Shown piece after piece: positions 44,442 to 54,500 of a stretch of 64,000 nt of DNA. The stretch covers positions 372,001 through 436,000 of the forward strand of contig NZ_CP082162.1 in assembly GCF_023101665.1 (NCBI RefSeq), given 5' to 3'. How positions within the stretch are numbered: the stretch's first letter is position 1; each line of letters starts with the position of its first letter. The position numbers and the translations under genes were made by a program. The notes under the pieces are model-generated. The model was not told the origin of the DNA and did not search any database. It saw only the letters and a list, made by a program, of their open reading frames with translations. The stretch is from Bradyrhizobium sp. 195 (lineage in GTDB: Bacteria > Pseudomonadota > Alphaproteobacteria > Rhizobiales > Xanthobacteraceae).

Positions 44442-44809
44442 CGGGTGAAAGCCCTCTTGGCGTTGCAGCAGCACTTCCTCCGCTCAGAGCGCCGCCCGGC
44501 TGAGCGCCCTCATGCCGGCTCGGACGGGATCCAACTTTACCCGCTTCGCGGCCGCCTTGACCTACTTCGACGTCGCGTGCGGCACGCTGCAGAACGTGCT
44601 CGTGTAGAGAGCGCTTCGGTCGCGCAGCGAGCCTGGTCCAATACCCGCCGAGGCCAGTCCGTACTTCAAGGAGTGCCAGGGCAACGGGTACTGATCATTG
44701 CCGATCCGAGGAACCCGCCGAAGCCGAGATGCGCCTTCATCGGCGATGACATTGGATCCTGAGCAAAACGGCGGCACCTCGACGAGCGTTCCCATCAATT
44801 GCAACATAG
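44442..44809. other. intergenic stretch without a supported gene
   Basis: Frames lack motifs. A short tail PIPAEASPYFKECQGNGY before a stop near 44697 is protein-like and may be the end of a lost gene. Confidence 0.3.
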
Positions 44810-44998
44810 GTGATGGACGGCCTCTCGCCGACCACCCTCGAGCTGTTTCGAGGAAATACGCGAGCTCTGCAAGGACGTCGAGGACGTCCTCGAGGCCGCA
44901 AAGCGCTTTGGCGTGCCGGCGCGGCTGCTTTCGCTGATCAAGGCGTCCCGAGACGATTTGCACGCCCACCTCGCCGAGACTGGCCCAAGACCATACTA
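44810..44998 (+). pseudogene. small helical protein, one frameshift
   Basis: MDGLSPTTLELF in one frame joins EEIRELCKDVEDVLEAAKRF and GVPARLLSLIKASRDDLHAH in the next, ending HLAETGPRPY and TAG. The combined product of about 62 residues is a coherent helical protein. The shift lies near 44851. Family unknown. Confidence 0.5.
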
Positions 44999-45436
44999 GG
45001 ACCGCGAGCCTTACCGGACAGCAGATCGCAGGCTCGCACTAGCACGGGGGCAGGCCCGCGGTCATCCGAAGTCGCTCGCGTCTACGCGATCTTTCTTGCC
45101 TCGGACGGGCAACTGGGAGTGCCGCCGTCGTAACGCGCCCGAACCGAGGCGATAGCGGCTCGGAGTCTTCCGGGCGCGTGGCAATCTCCCGAAGCTGCGC
45201 GCGAGTGCTCTCGAGGTCGTGCGTAGTCGTTGCTGTAAGCTGAAACATCTGCGCCTGCCAAGGTGCGCGATGCGGGCGGTGCTTCCGTGTTGCCGACAAA
45301 CCGCTGCGTGCCCGTAAAGATACTGAGTAGTGCGACGTTAACCCTGTCTTTGGAGCGCATCGGTAGGATTGCCTAATAAGTGTGCAATCCCAGCAGGTTG
45401 CATGCAGGACCTGCACGAAGAGGTTGAGAGAGACAG
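44999..45436. other. intergenic stretch upstream of the chemoreceptor gene
   Basis: A minus-strand frame (45039-45416) has a helical piece MFQLTATTTHDLESTRAQLR but no support beyond that. The end of the stretch supplies the GAGAGAGA leader of the chemoreceptor gene. No operator was recognised. Confidence 0.35.
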
Positions 45437-47182
45437 ATGCGCATGATCGAGAACATTGGAATTGGAATGAAGCTGGCCATTTCGTCCATGTTGGGCATCT
45501 TGCTCGTTGCCGCGATGGTCGCAGCTCAGATAATTAGCAACGCGACCATTCAGGCCGCCAACGACACAGCAACCATTCAGCAGACAATCACGAAGGATGG
45601 AATCGACGCGAAAGCTTCGGTGCGCGGCCTGCAAGTGGGCGTGCGGGACATCCGGCTTGCTGCCAGCACGGACGAGATGCAGTCCGCCCTAGAATATCTT
45701 TCGGCACGCGAGAAGTCGGTGCTCGGCTTCTGCGACGAGATGCTGAGGCTCTCGCAATCGGCGGAAAACCGAGAAAGAATTTCGAGGCTGAGAACGCTTG
45801 CCAACGAGTTCGTCAGCAAGGCTGGAGGCATCGCGAAGGTTAGAGCCGAGGCGATCCAATTCGGGGACAAGCGAGCGACGGCAGAAGACGCTGCCCGGAT
45901 CGCAAAGCTGGAAGTCGAGGCCAAGCGCATCGCCGTCGAGCAGACACTGCCCATCGCGACTGAGATGGACAAACTCGCCAATCGGATCGGGGACTTCGCC
46001 AAGCACCGCGTCAAGGAGGAGCATGACAAAGCAATGGCGGAGATGGGATGGTCGGAGCGGAAGTCCCTCATGATCGGAGTTGGCGTCGCGTTGATGTTGA
46101 TCGGCGCGGCCGTACTTTCGTTCATGACCATCGCACGGCCGGCCCGGTCCCTTGCCGGGGCCATGCACGAACTTGCCGGCGGCAACTTCTCCGTTACTTT
46201 GCCTGGTCTTGGCCGCAGGGACGAGATCGGCGCGATTGCCGCGGCAGTCGAGCAGTTCAAGACGATATCCGAGCAGAAGGCCCGCGACGATGCCGAAGCC
46301 AAGGCTGCGCAGGACCGTCTCGTGGCCGAACGCCGAAAAGCCGACATGATGAGGCTGGCCGAAGAATTCGAAGGAGCCGTCGGCGGCATCGTCGAGGCTG
46401 TCTCCACGGCTTCCGGTCAGCTTAAGGCCTCTGCCACGACCCTCACTTCCACGGCGGGTCGAGCCCAGGAAATGGCGACAATGGTCGCAACAGCTTCGGA
46501 AGAGGCCTCGACCAACGTGCAGTCCGTCGCCAGCGCCACCGAGGAATTGTCCTCGTCCGTCAACGAGATCAGCCGCCAAGTGCAGGAATCAGCCCGCATG
46601 GCCGGTGCAGCCGTCGACCAGGCCCGCACCACGACCGATCGGGTGGGGCAGTTGTCCAAAGCCGCGGCTCGCATTGGCGACGTCGTGGAATTGATCAACA
46701 CGATCGCCGGCCAGACCAATCTGCTCGCGCTCAATGCGACCATCGAAGCGGCGCGCGCCGGCGAAGCCGGCCGTGGCTTCGCGGTCGTAGCCTCCGAGGT
46801 GAAAGCCCTTGCCGAGCAGACCGCCAAGGCCACCGGGGAGATCGGCCATCAAATTGCGAGCATACAGTCCGCGACCGGGGACTCCGTTACCGCCATCAAA
46901 GACATCAGTGCCACGATCGAAAGGCTGTCGGAAATCTCATCGACCATCGCGGCCGCCGTGGAAGAGCAGGGCGCCGCAACTCAGGAAATCGCCCGAAACG
47001 TGCAGCAGGCCGCTCAAGGCACCGGGCAAGTGTCCGCCAACATCATCGACGTGCAGCGTGGCGCCAGCGAAACCGGTTCTGCCTGCTCGCAGGTTCTGTC
47101 CGCGGCCCATTCGCTCGCCACCGACAGCAGCCGCCTCAGTCATGAGGTGGGCAGATTCTTGAACACTGTTAGAACGGCGTAG
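45437..47182 (+). CDS. methyl-accepting chemotaxis protein
   Basis: A 581-residue chemoreceptor. One transmembrane helix near the N-terminus ([19 protein letters not shown]), a periplasmic helical sensor of about 170 residues (similar to HBM/4HB types), a second helix ([20 protein letters not shown]), a HAMP domain, and a cytoplasmic signalling domain. The hairpin tip reads [20 protein letters not shown] followed by [20 protein letters not shown]. No CheR/B pentapeptide is seen at the C-terminus (LNTVRTA). Ligand unknown. No che genes nearby, as is usual for scattered rhizobial receptors. Confidence 0.93.
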   Translation: MRMIENIGIGMKLAISSMLGILLVAAMVAAQIISNATIQAANDTATIQQTITKDGIDAKASVRGLQVGVRDIRLAASTDEMQSALEYLSAREKSVLGFCDEMLRLSQSAENRERISRLRTLANEFVSKAGGIAKVRAEAIQFGDKRATAEDAARIAKLEVEAKRIAVEQTLPIATEMDKLANRIGDFAKHRVKEEHDKAMAEMGWSERKSLMIGVGVALMLIGAAVLSFMTIARPARSLAGAMHELAGGNFSVTLPGLGRRDEIGAIAAAVEQFKTISEQKARDDAEAKAAQDRLVAERRKADMMRLAEEFEGAVGGIVEAVSTASGQLKASATTLTSTAGRAQEMATMVATASEEASTNVQSVASATEELSSSVNEISRQVQESARMAGAAVDQARTTTDRVGQLSKAAARIGDVVELINTIAGQTNLLALNATIEAARAGEAGRGFAVVASEVKALAEQTAKATGEIGHQIASIQSATGDSVTAIKDISATIERLSEISSTIAAAVEEQGAATQEIARNVQQAAQGTGQVSANIIDVQRGASETGSACSQVLSAAHSLATDSSRLSHEVGRFLNTVRTA

Positions 47183-47334
47183 GGCCGCTTAGGATTGCTC
47201 CAGTGTGGCGGCTACGTACACCCACGAAGCTCAGTGCGCTCTTGTTTACGCGGCGACCCCCTGGTCGCCAATCTTCCGATGTTCGCCGGGCTCGACGCCG
47301 CCGGGCGGAATGATTGGAGCCCTCAGTTTGGGCT

Positions 47335-48754
47335 CGTTAGAAATGTCACCACAAGGTCCGGCGAGGAGGGCGCACGGACGCGAAGCTGGCCGGGGTTGCG
47401 CAGCGGCCGGGCGCCCGGATGAGAGGCCCAGTGCCAGTGACGGCGACTGGTCGATGCGGGATTTATAGCCTGCCTTGAACAGGCTCGCACCTTGGCCGCG
47501 CCGGCGCGGGGCCTTCTGGCTGCGGCTGACGTCGAGCAGCTTCTGCTGCTCGGCGATGTACGCCAGAACCGGTCCCAACCTCTTGTTCTCGACGATCGCC
47601 GCCTGGTCGACCTGTCGCACCTTGTCGAATGTCCGGTAGGGCAACGCACGGCCCCTGTGCTTGATCACAAGCCGCCCATCCGGATAATCGAACACGGTGA
47701 CGCGCTGGCGGGCGAGGGTGCTCGTGATCTCGTTCGGCTCGAGGATGAACAGCATCTTGTCGTATTGCAGCGTCAAGCTCTGCGATACCGTGCGCTCTCC
47801 CTTCCAGGCAAAGGCATCATCCACGACGTCCTGCTCGGTCAGTGGGCGATGAACGTCCTTGTCAGTGGAGTCTTCGCAAATCGCCGATTGTAATCTTCCA
47901 TAAACGCCGGCAAAAATGCATTGCCGGCCTCGATGGTCGAGATTCCGGCCAGCCGCATCTCCTTCACAGCCGATCTTGGAGCGTTCCATTGGCACGTTCG
48001 ACACGGCCCTTCGCCTGCGGAGCGTTGGCACAGATGATATCGATGTTGAGCTCGTGCAGCGCACGGCCAAACTGGGTCATGCCATCGCCCCCGGTTGCCC
48101 CGACCTTGTTCAGCCGGAACGTCGCGTGCTTATCCGAGTAGAATGCGATCGGCTTGCCATAGCGCTGCAAATAGGCGCGCGTCGCGGCAAAATAATCAAA
48201 GGTCGACTCCGTCTCTGCAAAGCGCAAGTGCATCAAACGACTGGTCGCATCATCGATGAAGACGAGCAGGGTGCATTGTGGGCCGCGATCCTCGAACCAC
48301 CAGTGTTCAGAGCCGTCGATCTGAATCAACTCGCCCACACAGTCGCGGCGATGCCGTGGCTGGTAGACCCGTTTGAGCCGTTGCCGGCGATCCTGCCAGA
48401 GCCCGTCGGCCAGCATCCAGCGCCGCACCGTCTCAACACCAAATGCAGCCCGTGCCGCTCCGAAAGCTTCTCCGCCGCCAACGTCGGGCCGAAGTCGCCG
48501 TAATTGGCCTTGATCAGCGCCATCGCTTCGGTCCGGACAACCGCCGGATACGCCCGATTGCTCGGCTTGCCGCGCTTCTTGGAAATCAGTGCTGCAGGGC
48601 CGCCAGCGCGATATGCCTTGAGCAATCGGAACACTTGGCGTCTCGTCACGCCCATCAGCTGCGCCGCTTCGCTCGGTCGTATCCGCTCGGCCAGCAAGTC
48701 CTTCAGCACGTGAACCCGGTCGAGCTCCGCTCGGCTCATCGACAGCACCGTCAT
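47335..48754 (-). pseudogene. ISNCY-type transposase, at least two frameshifts
   Basis: The N-terminal HTH (IRPSEAAQLMGVTRRQVFRL, PAALISKKRGKPSNRAYPAV) is in one frame. The catalytic DDE-type core (CVGELIQIDGSEHWWFEDRG, TLLVFIDDATSRLMHLRFAE, ICANAPQAKGRVERANGTLQ) is in a second. The C-terminal part (ALTLQYDKMLFILEPNEIT, VTVFDYPDGRLVIKHRGR) is in a third. Shifts lie near 48440 and 47970. Family features match ISNCY (ISDol1-type) elements. Confidence 0.82.
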
Positions 48755-48818
48755 CACACCAAACTCCCAAGCCCTCATGGCCGGGACAGTAATGAGGACA
48801 GGTGTGACCTTTCTAATG
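47335..48818 (-). mobile_element. ISNCY-like insertion sequence with matched terminal repeats
   Basis: Terminal sequences CGTTAGAAATGTCAC (47335-47349) and, as the reverse complement of 48804-48818, CATTAGAAAGGTCAC match at 13 of 15 positions, and the transposase lies between them. The element is about 1.48 kb. The transposase is frameshifted, so this copy is probably immobile. An internally deleted relative sits at 50282-50471 in the other orientation. Confidence 0.75.
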
Positions 48819-49045
48819 GTGGTCTACATCATTTCTTCGCATAAGATTGATTTCGGAATATATTCCTACCGTGGAAGCTTAGGTCTTGCGGAGAATCGCT
48901 CTGACTTCACCGAGCGGTTGCCCGATTTTGTGCCAATTCCCCGGCATTTCCATGCCTGTCCGGGGCGGCCCCGAAAGTCTCACCCTGAATTGAGCTGCTT
49001 GACCCGGGGGCAGGGAGCCCAGCTGACTGGAACGTTATCGAGTTT

Positions 49046-49073
49046 CGTTTATTTCTCCTGTTGCGTTTATTTC
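49046..49073. promoter_or_regulatory. direct-repeat operator candidate upstream of the toxin-antitoxin genes
   Basis: CGTTTATTTC occurs twice in direct orientation (49046-49055 and 49064-49073), 18 bases apart start to start, about 40 bases before the antitoxin start. Direct repeats at such spacing are common binding sites for autoregulating antitoxins. Inference from position only. Confidence 0.4.
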
Positions 49074-49114
49074 GAATATCGCCTACATACAAGGCCTGCA
49101 GGGGAGAAGATACA

Positions 49115-49573
49115 ATGACGATGCCAGCCTATGCCGAAGAGCTGGGAGGTACTCGCTTGCCTTCCGCGAGTGAGAAGGCGGCAGCCAACCAGCTCCGTCA
49201 GATACTCGCGTCGCATGCGACAGGAGATGCCAAACTGCGCGTGCTCGACGATGCGCAAAAGGCTGCTGAGATCACCTTGTCACCGGCCCTGTCGAGTCTC
49301 TTGATGGAATTGCTGCGGCATATCGGTCGCGGCGACGCGGTGACGCTCGTGCCTGTACATGAGATGTTGACTACGCAGCAAGCTGCCGACATCCTGAATG
49401 TCTCGCGTCCGTTTCTGGTCTCGCTGCTCGAGAAGAACGAAATTCAGCACGTGACAGTGGGACGTCATCGCAGGATCAGGGCGGAGGACCTCTTCGCCTA
49501 TAAGCGCATGCGTGATGAGAAGCGGGGCAACGCGCTTGCGAATCTCGGTGAGCGGGACGCGGAGCATTTGTAA
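49115..49573 (+). CDS. HTH (excisionase-type) antitoxin
   Basis: A 152-residue protein whose C-terminal half is an excisionase/MerR-like winged helix: LTTQQAADILNVSRPFLVSL then LEKNEIQHVTVGRHRRIRAE and DLFAYKRMRDEKR. The N-terminal half (residues 1-85) probably contacts the toxin. It is followed after two bases by a PIN-domain toxin gene, the usual antitoxin-first order. ATG at 49115 has GGGGAGAAG upstream. Direct repeats upstream may be its operator. Confidence 0.82.
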   Translation: MTMPAYAEELGGTRLPSASEKAAANQLRQILASHATGDAKLRVLDDAQKAAEITLSPALSSLLMELLRHIGRGDAVTLVPVHEMLTTQQAADILNVSRPFLVSLLEKNEIQHVTVGRHRRIRAEDLFAYKRMRDEKRGNALANLGERDAEHL

Positions 49574-49575
49574 GC

Positions 49576-50166
49576 TTGTTTGCAAACCGCTTCACCGCAT
49601 TCATCGATGCGTGCTCGCTTGCGAGCGCGCTCAAAAGGAACCTGCTTCTCTCCTTGGCGGAGGCGGAGTTTTTTCGTCTCCGCTGGTCGAGCCGCGTCCT
49701 GGATGAGACTGAAGCAGCTATCGAGGAAATCTTGAGCGGCAAAGGCTTTGAGGATGCAAGGGCACGCGCGAAGCACGCGCGCGCCAGCATGGAAGCTGCC
49801 TTCGAAGACGCCATGGTTACTGATTTTGACAACTTCTTGCCGGTCGCGGCGGGTCTGCCCGATCCCGGTGATCACCACGTTGTTGCCGCGGCGGCCAAGA
49901 CGCAAGCCGCAATGATCGTTACTGATAACCTCAAGGACTTCCCGGCGACAGTTCTTTCCGACCTGAACATGGAGGCGAAATCCGCCGACGCTTTCATTGC
50001 GGATACTATCGCGCTCGACGAAGCGCGCGCCGTTGCAGCCATCCGGCGCATGCGCGAACGCTTCAAGAAACCGGAAATGACGCCAGTGGAGCTATTGCTC
50101 GTGATGGAGGCTGCGGGATTAATTGAGACAGTTGACCTGCTAAGGCCACACGTCGAATCTCTCTAG
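49576..50166 (+). CDS. PIN-domain toxin (VapC-like ribonuclease)
   Basis: A 196-residue PIN-domain protein. The first acidic residue is in AFIDACSLASALKRNLLLSL; further ones lie in SSRVLDETEAAIEEIL and LPDPGDHHVVAAAAKTQAAM, with IVTDNLKDFP. These are the conserved Asp/Glu sites of the nuclease. The start is a TTG two bases after the antitoxin stop, so translation is coupled and probably weak, which suits a toxin. Probable target RNA; which RNA is unknown. Located between an IS and an IS fragment. Confidence 0.82.
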   Translation: MFANRFTAFIDACSLASALKRNLLLSLAEAEFFRLRWSSRVLDETEAAIEEILSGKGFEDARARAKHARASMEAAFEDAMVTDFDNFLPVAAGLPDPGDHHVVAAAAKTQAAMIVTDNLKDFPATVLSDLNMEAKSADAFIADTIALDEARAVAAIRRMRERFKKPEMTPVELLLVMEAAGLIETVDLLRPHVESL

Positions 50167-50281
50167 CCAATGATCGATTCCGCGACTACTAGCTTGGCTT
50201 TTGGCAGCACGATTTGATGCAAACTCCACTTCGGATATTCCATAATGAAGGTTATGCGAATAGAAGATCTAGACCACCGAA

Positions 50282-50471
50282 CCTGTCCTTTTGGTATTGA
50301 GACGGTACGGCGCTGGATGCTGGCTGATGGGCTCTGGCAGGATCGCCGGCAACGGCTAGTCGCCGTCTCCGGCATTGGGGTTCTCATCCGGGCGCCCGGC
50401 CGCTGTGCAACCCCGGCCAGCTTCGCGTCCGCGCGCCCTCCTCGCCGGGTCTTGCGGTGACATTTCTAACG
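50282..50471 (+). mobile_element. internally deleted copy of the ISNCY-like element
   Basis: The segment begins inside the transposase (FGIETVRRWMLADGLWQDRR), then jumps directly to the element's 3' end (including a stretch matching 47350-47440 in reverse). It closes with GTGACATTTCTAACG at 50457-50471, the same terminal repeat as the full element. Orientation is opposite to the full copy. The left end is missing, so it is a remnant rather than a mobile miniature element. Confidence 0.65.
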
Positions 50472-51513
50472 AGCGCAATCGGCGACTTGTCTATCGAGTT
50501 CCAACAGAAGAGAACGACGGGCGCCGCCAATATGAGCTTCAGCCAGTTCCAGCTGGGCTGAGCAGCATATGGAGGTCGATCAGATGCGCGCGCATCTCCA
50601 GGCCGCATTCCGTGCTGTTGCAGACACCCGTTCGATGGCATCTGCGCGCGCATATCACCCAGAGTGCGCGCCACGAAGATCAAGCGCCTGTCCGGCTGCC
50701 ACCCTACGTGACTTTTGCGAGGCTTGGCCGCCGGGGCCACCTCCTTCACGCTTCGCCACGGGGCCTTCCATCAAGTCGACGACGTTCTCTCCCTTCGGCC
50801 ACTCCACGGCCCGGGATCGTCTCGCTGGCGCGCTTTTGACTAATCAGCCCATCAGTGAATGACGATGTGCCTGGCCAAGTCGAGCATGTCTCTGAGGACG
50901 CACTTTAGAAACGCGTTGGGCCGGCCGCGCCTTGATTCGTTGTAGATCTAAATACTAGTATTAAATTTTGGTACTTACATTAATAATCGGTTGGGTCAGA
51001 GAGGGCGGTAGGTCTTAATCGTTGCCCGCGCTTTCTGGACCACAACCTGCCTCCGTCAATGTCGTTCGGCCCGCAGCTCAATGGCTGGCGGGAGCAAGCG
51101 CCGCCAATCGGCTGACAGTCACCGTGCTCAGCGGATTTCTGAGTTCGGGGAAGCCATCCTCACTCCAGCAACAACGAAATGATGGGGCGCTGGGCATTAA
51201 AGCTCTATGCGACCATGTGACACGGAAATCTTGATTTTAAATGTTTAATGTAGTTAATATTGCTGCTTTAATTTGGCGTGAATTGAATTTTTGCCGGCGA
51301 CGCCATGGTTGTAGCAACCGTTCCGAATAACAGCGCGATCGCAGCCGAACGGCAGATCGCGTGGGGCTTCGCGCTCGGCTCCTGGTTCAGAGCCTCTCCT
51401 GTAAGTCTTAAATTGGCTCGCTCACGAACATTAGAGATGTCGCTTCACACGTCGTCTAGGTGACGGCCATCGGGACCTGTCACGCATATTCCCCTATCTC
51501 TCGCGAGGATGTC
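50472..51513. other. long stretch with debris; promoter region of the giant gene
   Basis: No intact gene. It holds the cobW 5' relic (51104-51170). AT-rich segments (about 50945-51000 and 51225-51290) stand out against GC-rich surroundings and are the most likely promoter region for the 51514 gene. Other frames are motif-free. Confidence 0.45.
51104..51170 (+). pseudogene. relic of a cobW-type gene 5' end
   Basis: Reads [20 protein letters not shown], closely matching the start of the intact CobW GTPase at 57954 ([20 protein letters not shown]), including most of the P-loop. Nucleotide similarity covers about 65 bases and then fades. The P-loop is mutated (SSGKPS) and no gene follows. Confidence 0.7.
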
Positions 51514-54500
51514 ATGAGGTCCTTGTACGAAAAGTCCGGCTTGAGCCACATAGCTCTCGGATTGCGGAGTTGGCCACGGACTCTGCGCCAGAGAAATATC
51601 TGGGCGTCTGATTCAGACGCCGAGGACGAGCGGCTGTCGCCGCACGCCGCACGAAATCCGCTGAAAAGTACAGGCCCGAGCACCTCCGATACCGATGCGC
51701 TATCGTCCAGTATGACTTCGCCCCCTGGATTTGCGGGCGTAACCGCAGGATTGCGAACGCCAACTTCTGCGGCAGCCGACCGAATGACCTCAAATCCCGT
51801 CGTCATCCTCGGTCAGGTCCCGTCGGCGGCCTTGACCCCGAGCGTCATCGGATCGTCTACGCCTCCAGCGGTCGCGCAGATTTGTGGTTGCGGCTACTTC
51901 ATTGCTCCAACACGATTGCTCGATCAAAGTGCAGGCCATAACGGACAATTGCAGGGTAGTCGATTGTCTGGAGGAGCGGATTTCGTGCTGACCGGTCATG
52001 CCGGCATCATGGGAGCCTCTACCAGTGCTGACATGTCATTGCAGCACGTTGCGCCACTTGCCAACTGGAGCGTGCTGCCAGGCGGAGGCGAGACCGGTGC
52101 GAGGACGTCGGCCGGCCCAATCGGAACTTTGTCCGGCTCGGTGACGACCGCAAAGGCTCCCCCGGCCGGCCGCCAGCCCGCCACAACGGAGTCGACCAGC
52201 CTTCTCGCGGCCGCAGCGGCTTCTACAAATCCAATCGTTCTCGAGAACCAGAAGCCGGGAAACCCACAAAGCGAATGGGATATCGTTGGCGCGGGCAGTT
52301 CGAATATCGAAGGTTTTGCCACCGACATCAGCGTCAATCGGGGCAATCGGGTCGACTTCAAGATCAATACGAATTCATCAAACTACCGGATCGACATCTA
52401 CCGCCTTGGCTACTATGGCGGCATGGGAGCGCGAAAGGTCGCCACGATCCAGCACACGGGCGTGCAGAATCAGCCTGCGCCGCTGCGCGACGCGGCCACC
52501 GGCCTGGTCGATGCCGGCAATTGGTCCGTCTCAGACTCTTGGAATATTCCGGGCGATGCGGTGTCCGGCGTTTATATCGCAAAGCTCGTGCGCCAGGACG
52601 GAACTGCCGGCGCCAATCACATCCCCTTCATCGTTCGAGACGACGGCAGCACCAGCGATGTCGTCTTCCAAACCTCGGACACGACCTGGCAGGCCTATAA
52701 CGGCTGGGGCGGCGCCAATTTCTATGGCGGCAACGGTCCCGCGACCGGTCAAGGCGCGGGACGTGCCTACGCGGTGAGCTATAACCGGCCGATTGCCACC
52801 CGCGGCAACGTCGGGACCGTTGCCGGTCCGCAGGACTATCTGTTCGGCGCCGAATATTCAGCGATCTACTGGCTGGAGCAGAATGGTTACGACGTCTCCT
52901 ACATGTCGGGAGTCGATGCAGACCGTTACGGCAGTCTCCTCCTCAACCACCAGCTCTACCTCGATGTTGGTCACGACGAATATTGGTCCGGACAGCAACG
53001 CGCCAATGTCCAGGCGGCCCGCGATGCCGGCGTGAATCTCGCGTTCTGGAGCGGCAACGAGATGTATTGGCGCACTCGCTGGGGCAACAGCATCAGCAGC
53101 GAAGCCAGCGCCTATCGCACCCTGATCTCCTATAAGGAGACCTGGTTACCGGGAGCGTCGATTGATCCAAGCGACCAGTGGACTGGGACGTTCCGTGATC
53201 CACGCCTCAGCCCGCCGGCGGTTGGCGGGGGAATCCCGGAAAATGCCCTGATCGGGCAGATGTTCCAGGTCGATGATGTCGGCCAAGGCAACCTCCAGGC
53301 AATCACAATTCCCGATGACGACGCCAATCTGCGCTTCTGGCGCAACACCAGCGTCGCCAATCTTCAGCCCGGGCAAACAGCAACGCTGACCAAGAACTAT
53401 CTCGGCTACGAGTGGGACGAAGCGCCCGACAACGGATTCGATCCAGCCGGCCTGGTTCGACTCTCCTCGACAACGCTTCCCGTCAATAGCTATCTCCTCG
53501 ACTACGGCAACACGACCGGCAGCGGCGTCTCAACCCATAATCTGACGCTCTATCGCGCTCCGAGCGGCGCATTGGTCTTTGGCGCCGGAACGGTCTATTG
53601 GGCGTGGGGCCTGAGCGACAATCACGACCTGGCGCCGACGCCAACCGATCCGCGCGTGCAACAGGCGATGATCAACCTGCTCGCCGACATGGGGATACAA
53701 CCTGGAACGCTCCAGCCGGGGATGGTCGCGGGTACCGCTTCAGCGGACTCGACGGCCCCGACCTCCACCATCAACGCACTGGCAAATTTCGTTGCCGGAA
53801 GTGCGGTCACGATTTCCGGCACGGCAGCGGATGACGGCGGTGGCGTGATCGCCGGCGTGGAAGTCTCGACCGATGGCGGACTGAGCTGGCAGAACGCGAT
53901 CGGTGACGAGACATGGACATATACCTGGTCGCCGCAGGTTGGCGGGACTTACACCATCAAATCACGCGCGGTGGACGACAGCATCAATCTGGAAACACCC
54001 TCGGCGGGGCGCACGGTGACTGTTTCGGCACCAACTTATGTGACGCTGTTCCCAGGCTCGGCGACCCCTGCGGTCGTCAACACCACAGATTCAAGCGCGG
54101 TCGAGCTCGGAGTGAAGTTTCAGACCTCGGTGGCCGGTACTGCTAGCGGCATTCGGTTCTACAAGAGCAGCCAGGATACGGGTACCCACACCGGCGAGCT
54201 CTGGTCGAGCACGGGCACGAAGCTGGCGACGGTCACCTTCACAAACGAGACCGCGAGTGGCTGGCAGAGCGCGATCTTTTCCACTCCGGTGTCGCTGACG
54301 CCAGGGGCAACCTACACCGCCTCCTATCATACCAATGTGGGCCGCTACTCCAACACCACCAACTACTTCACCACTAACGTGACAAGCGGTCCGCTAACAG
54401 CGCCCGCTTCCGGTAATGGCGTCTACGCGTACGGCAGCACAAGCCTGTTTCCGACGAATACGTTCTCTGCGACGAACTTCTGGGTCGACGTCATGTTCAA

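Noticed and set aside
45577..46579. two long minus-strand frames opposite the chemoreceptor
   Set aside because: Antisense shadows of a clear MCP signalling domain.
47335..50471. Functional composite transposon
   Set aside because: Both IS copies are defective (frameshifted, or lacking one end) and no target duplication was visible, so present-day mobility is not supported.
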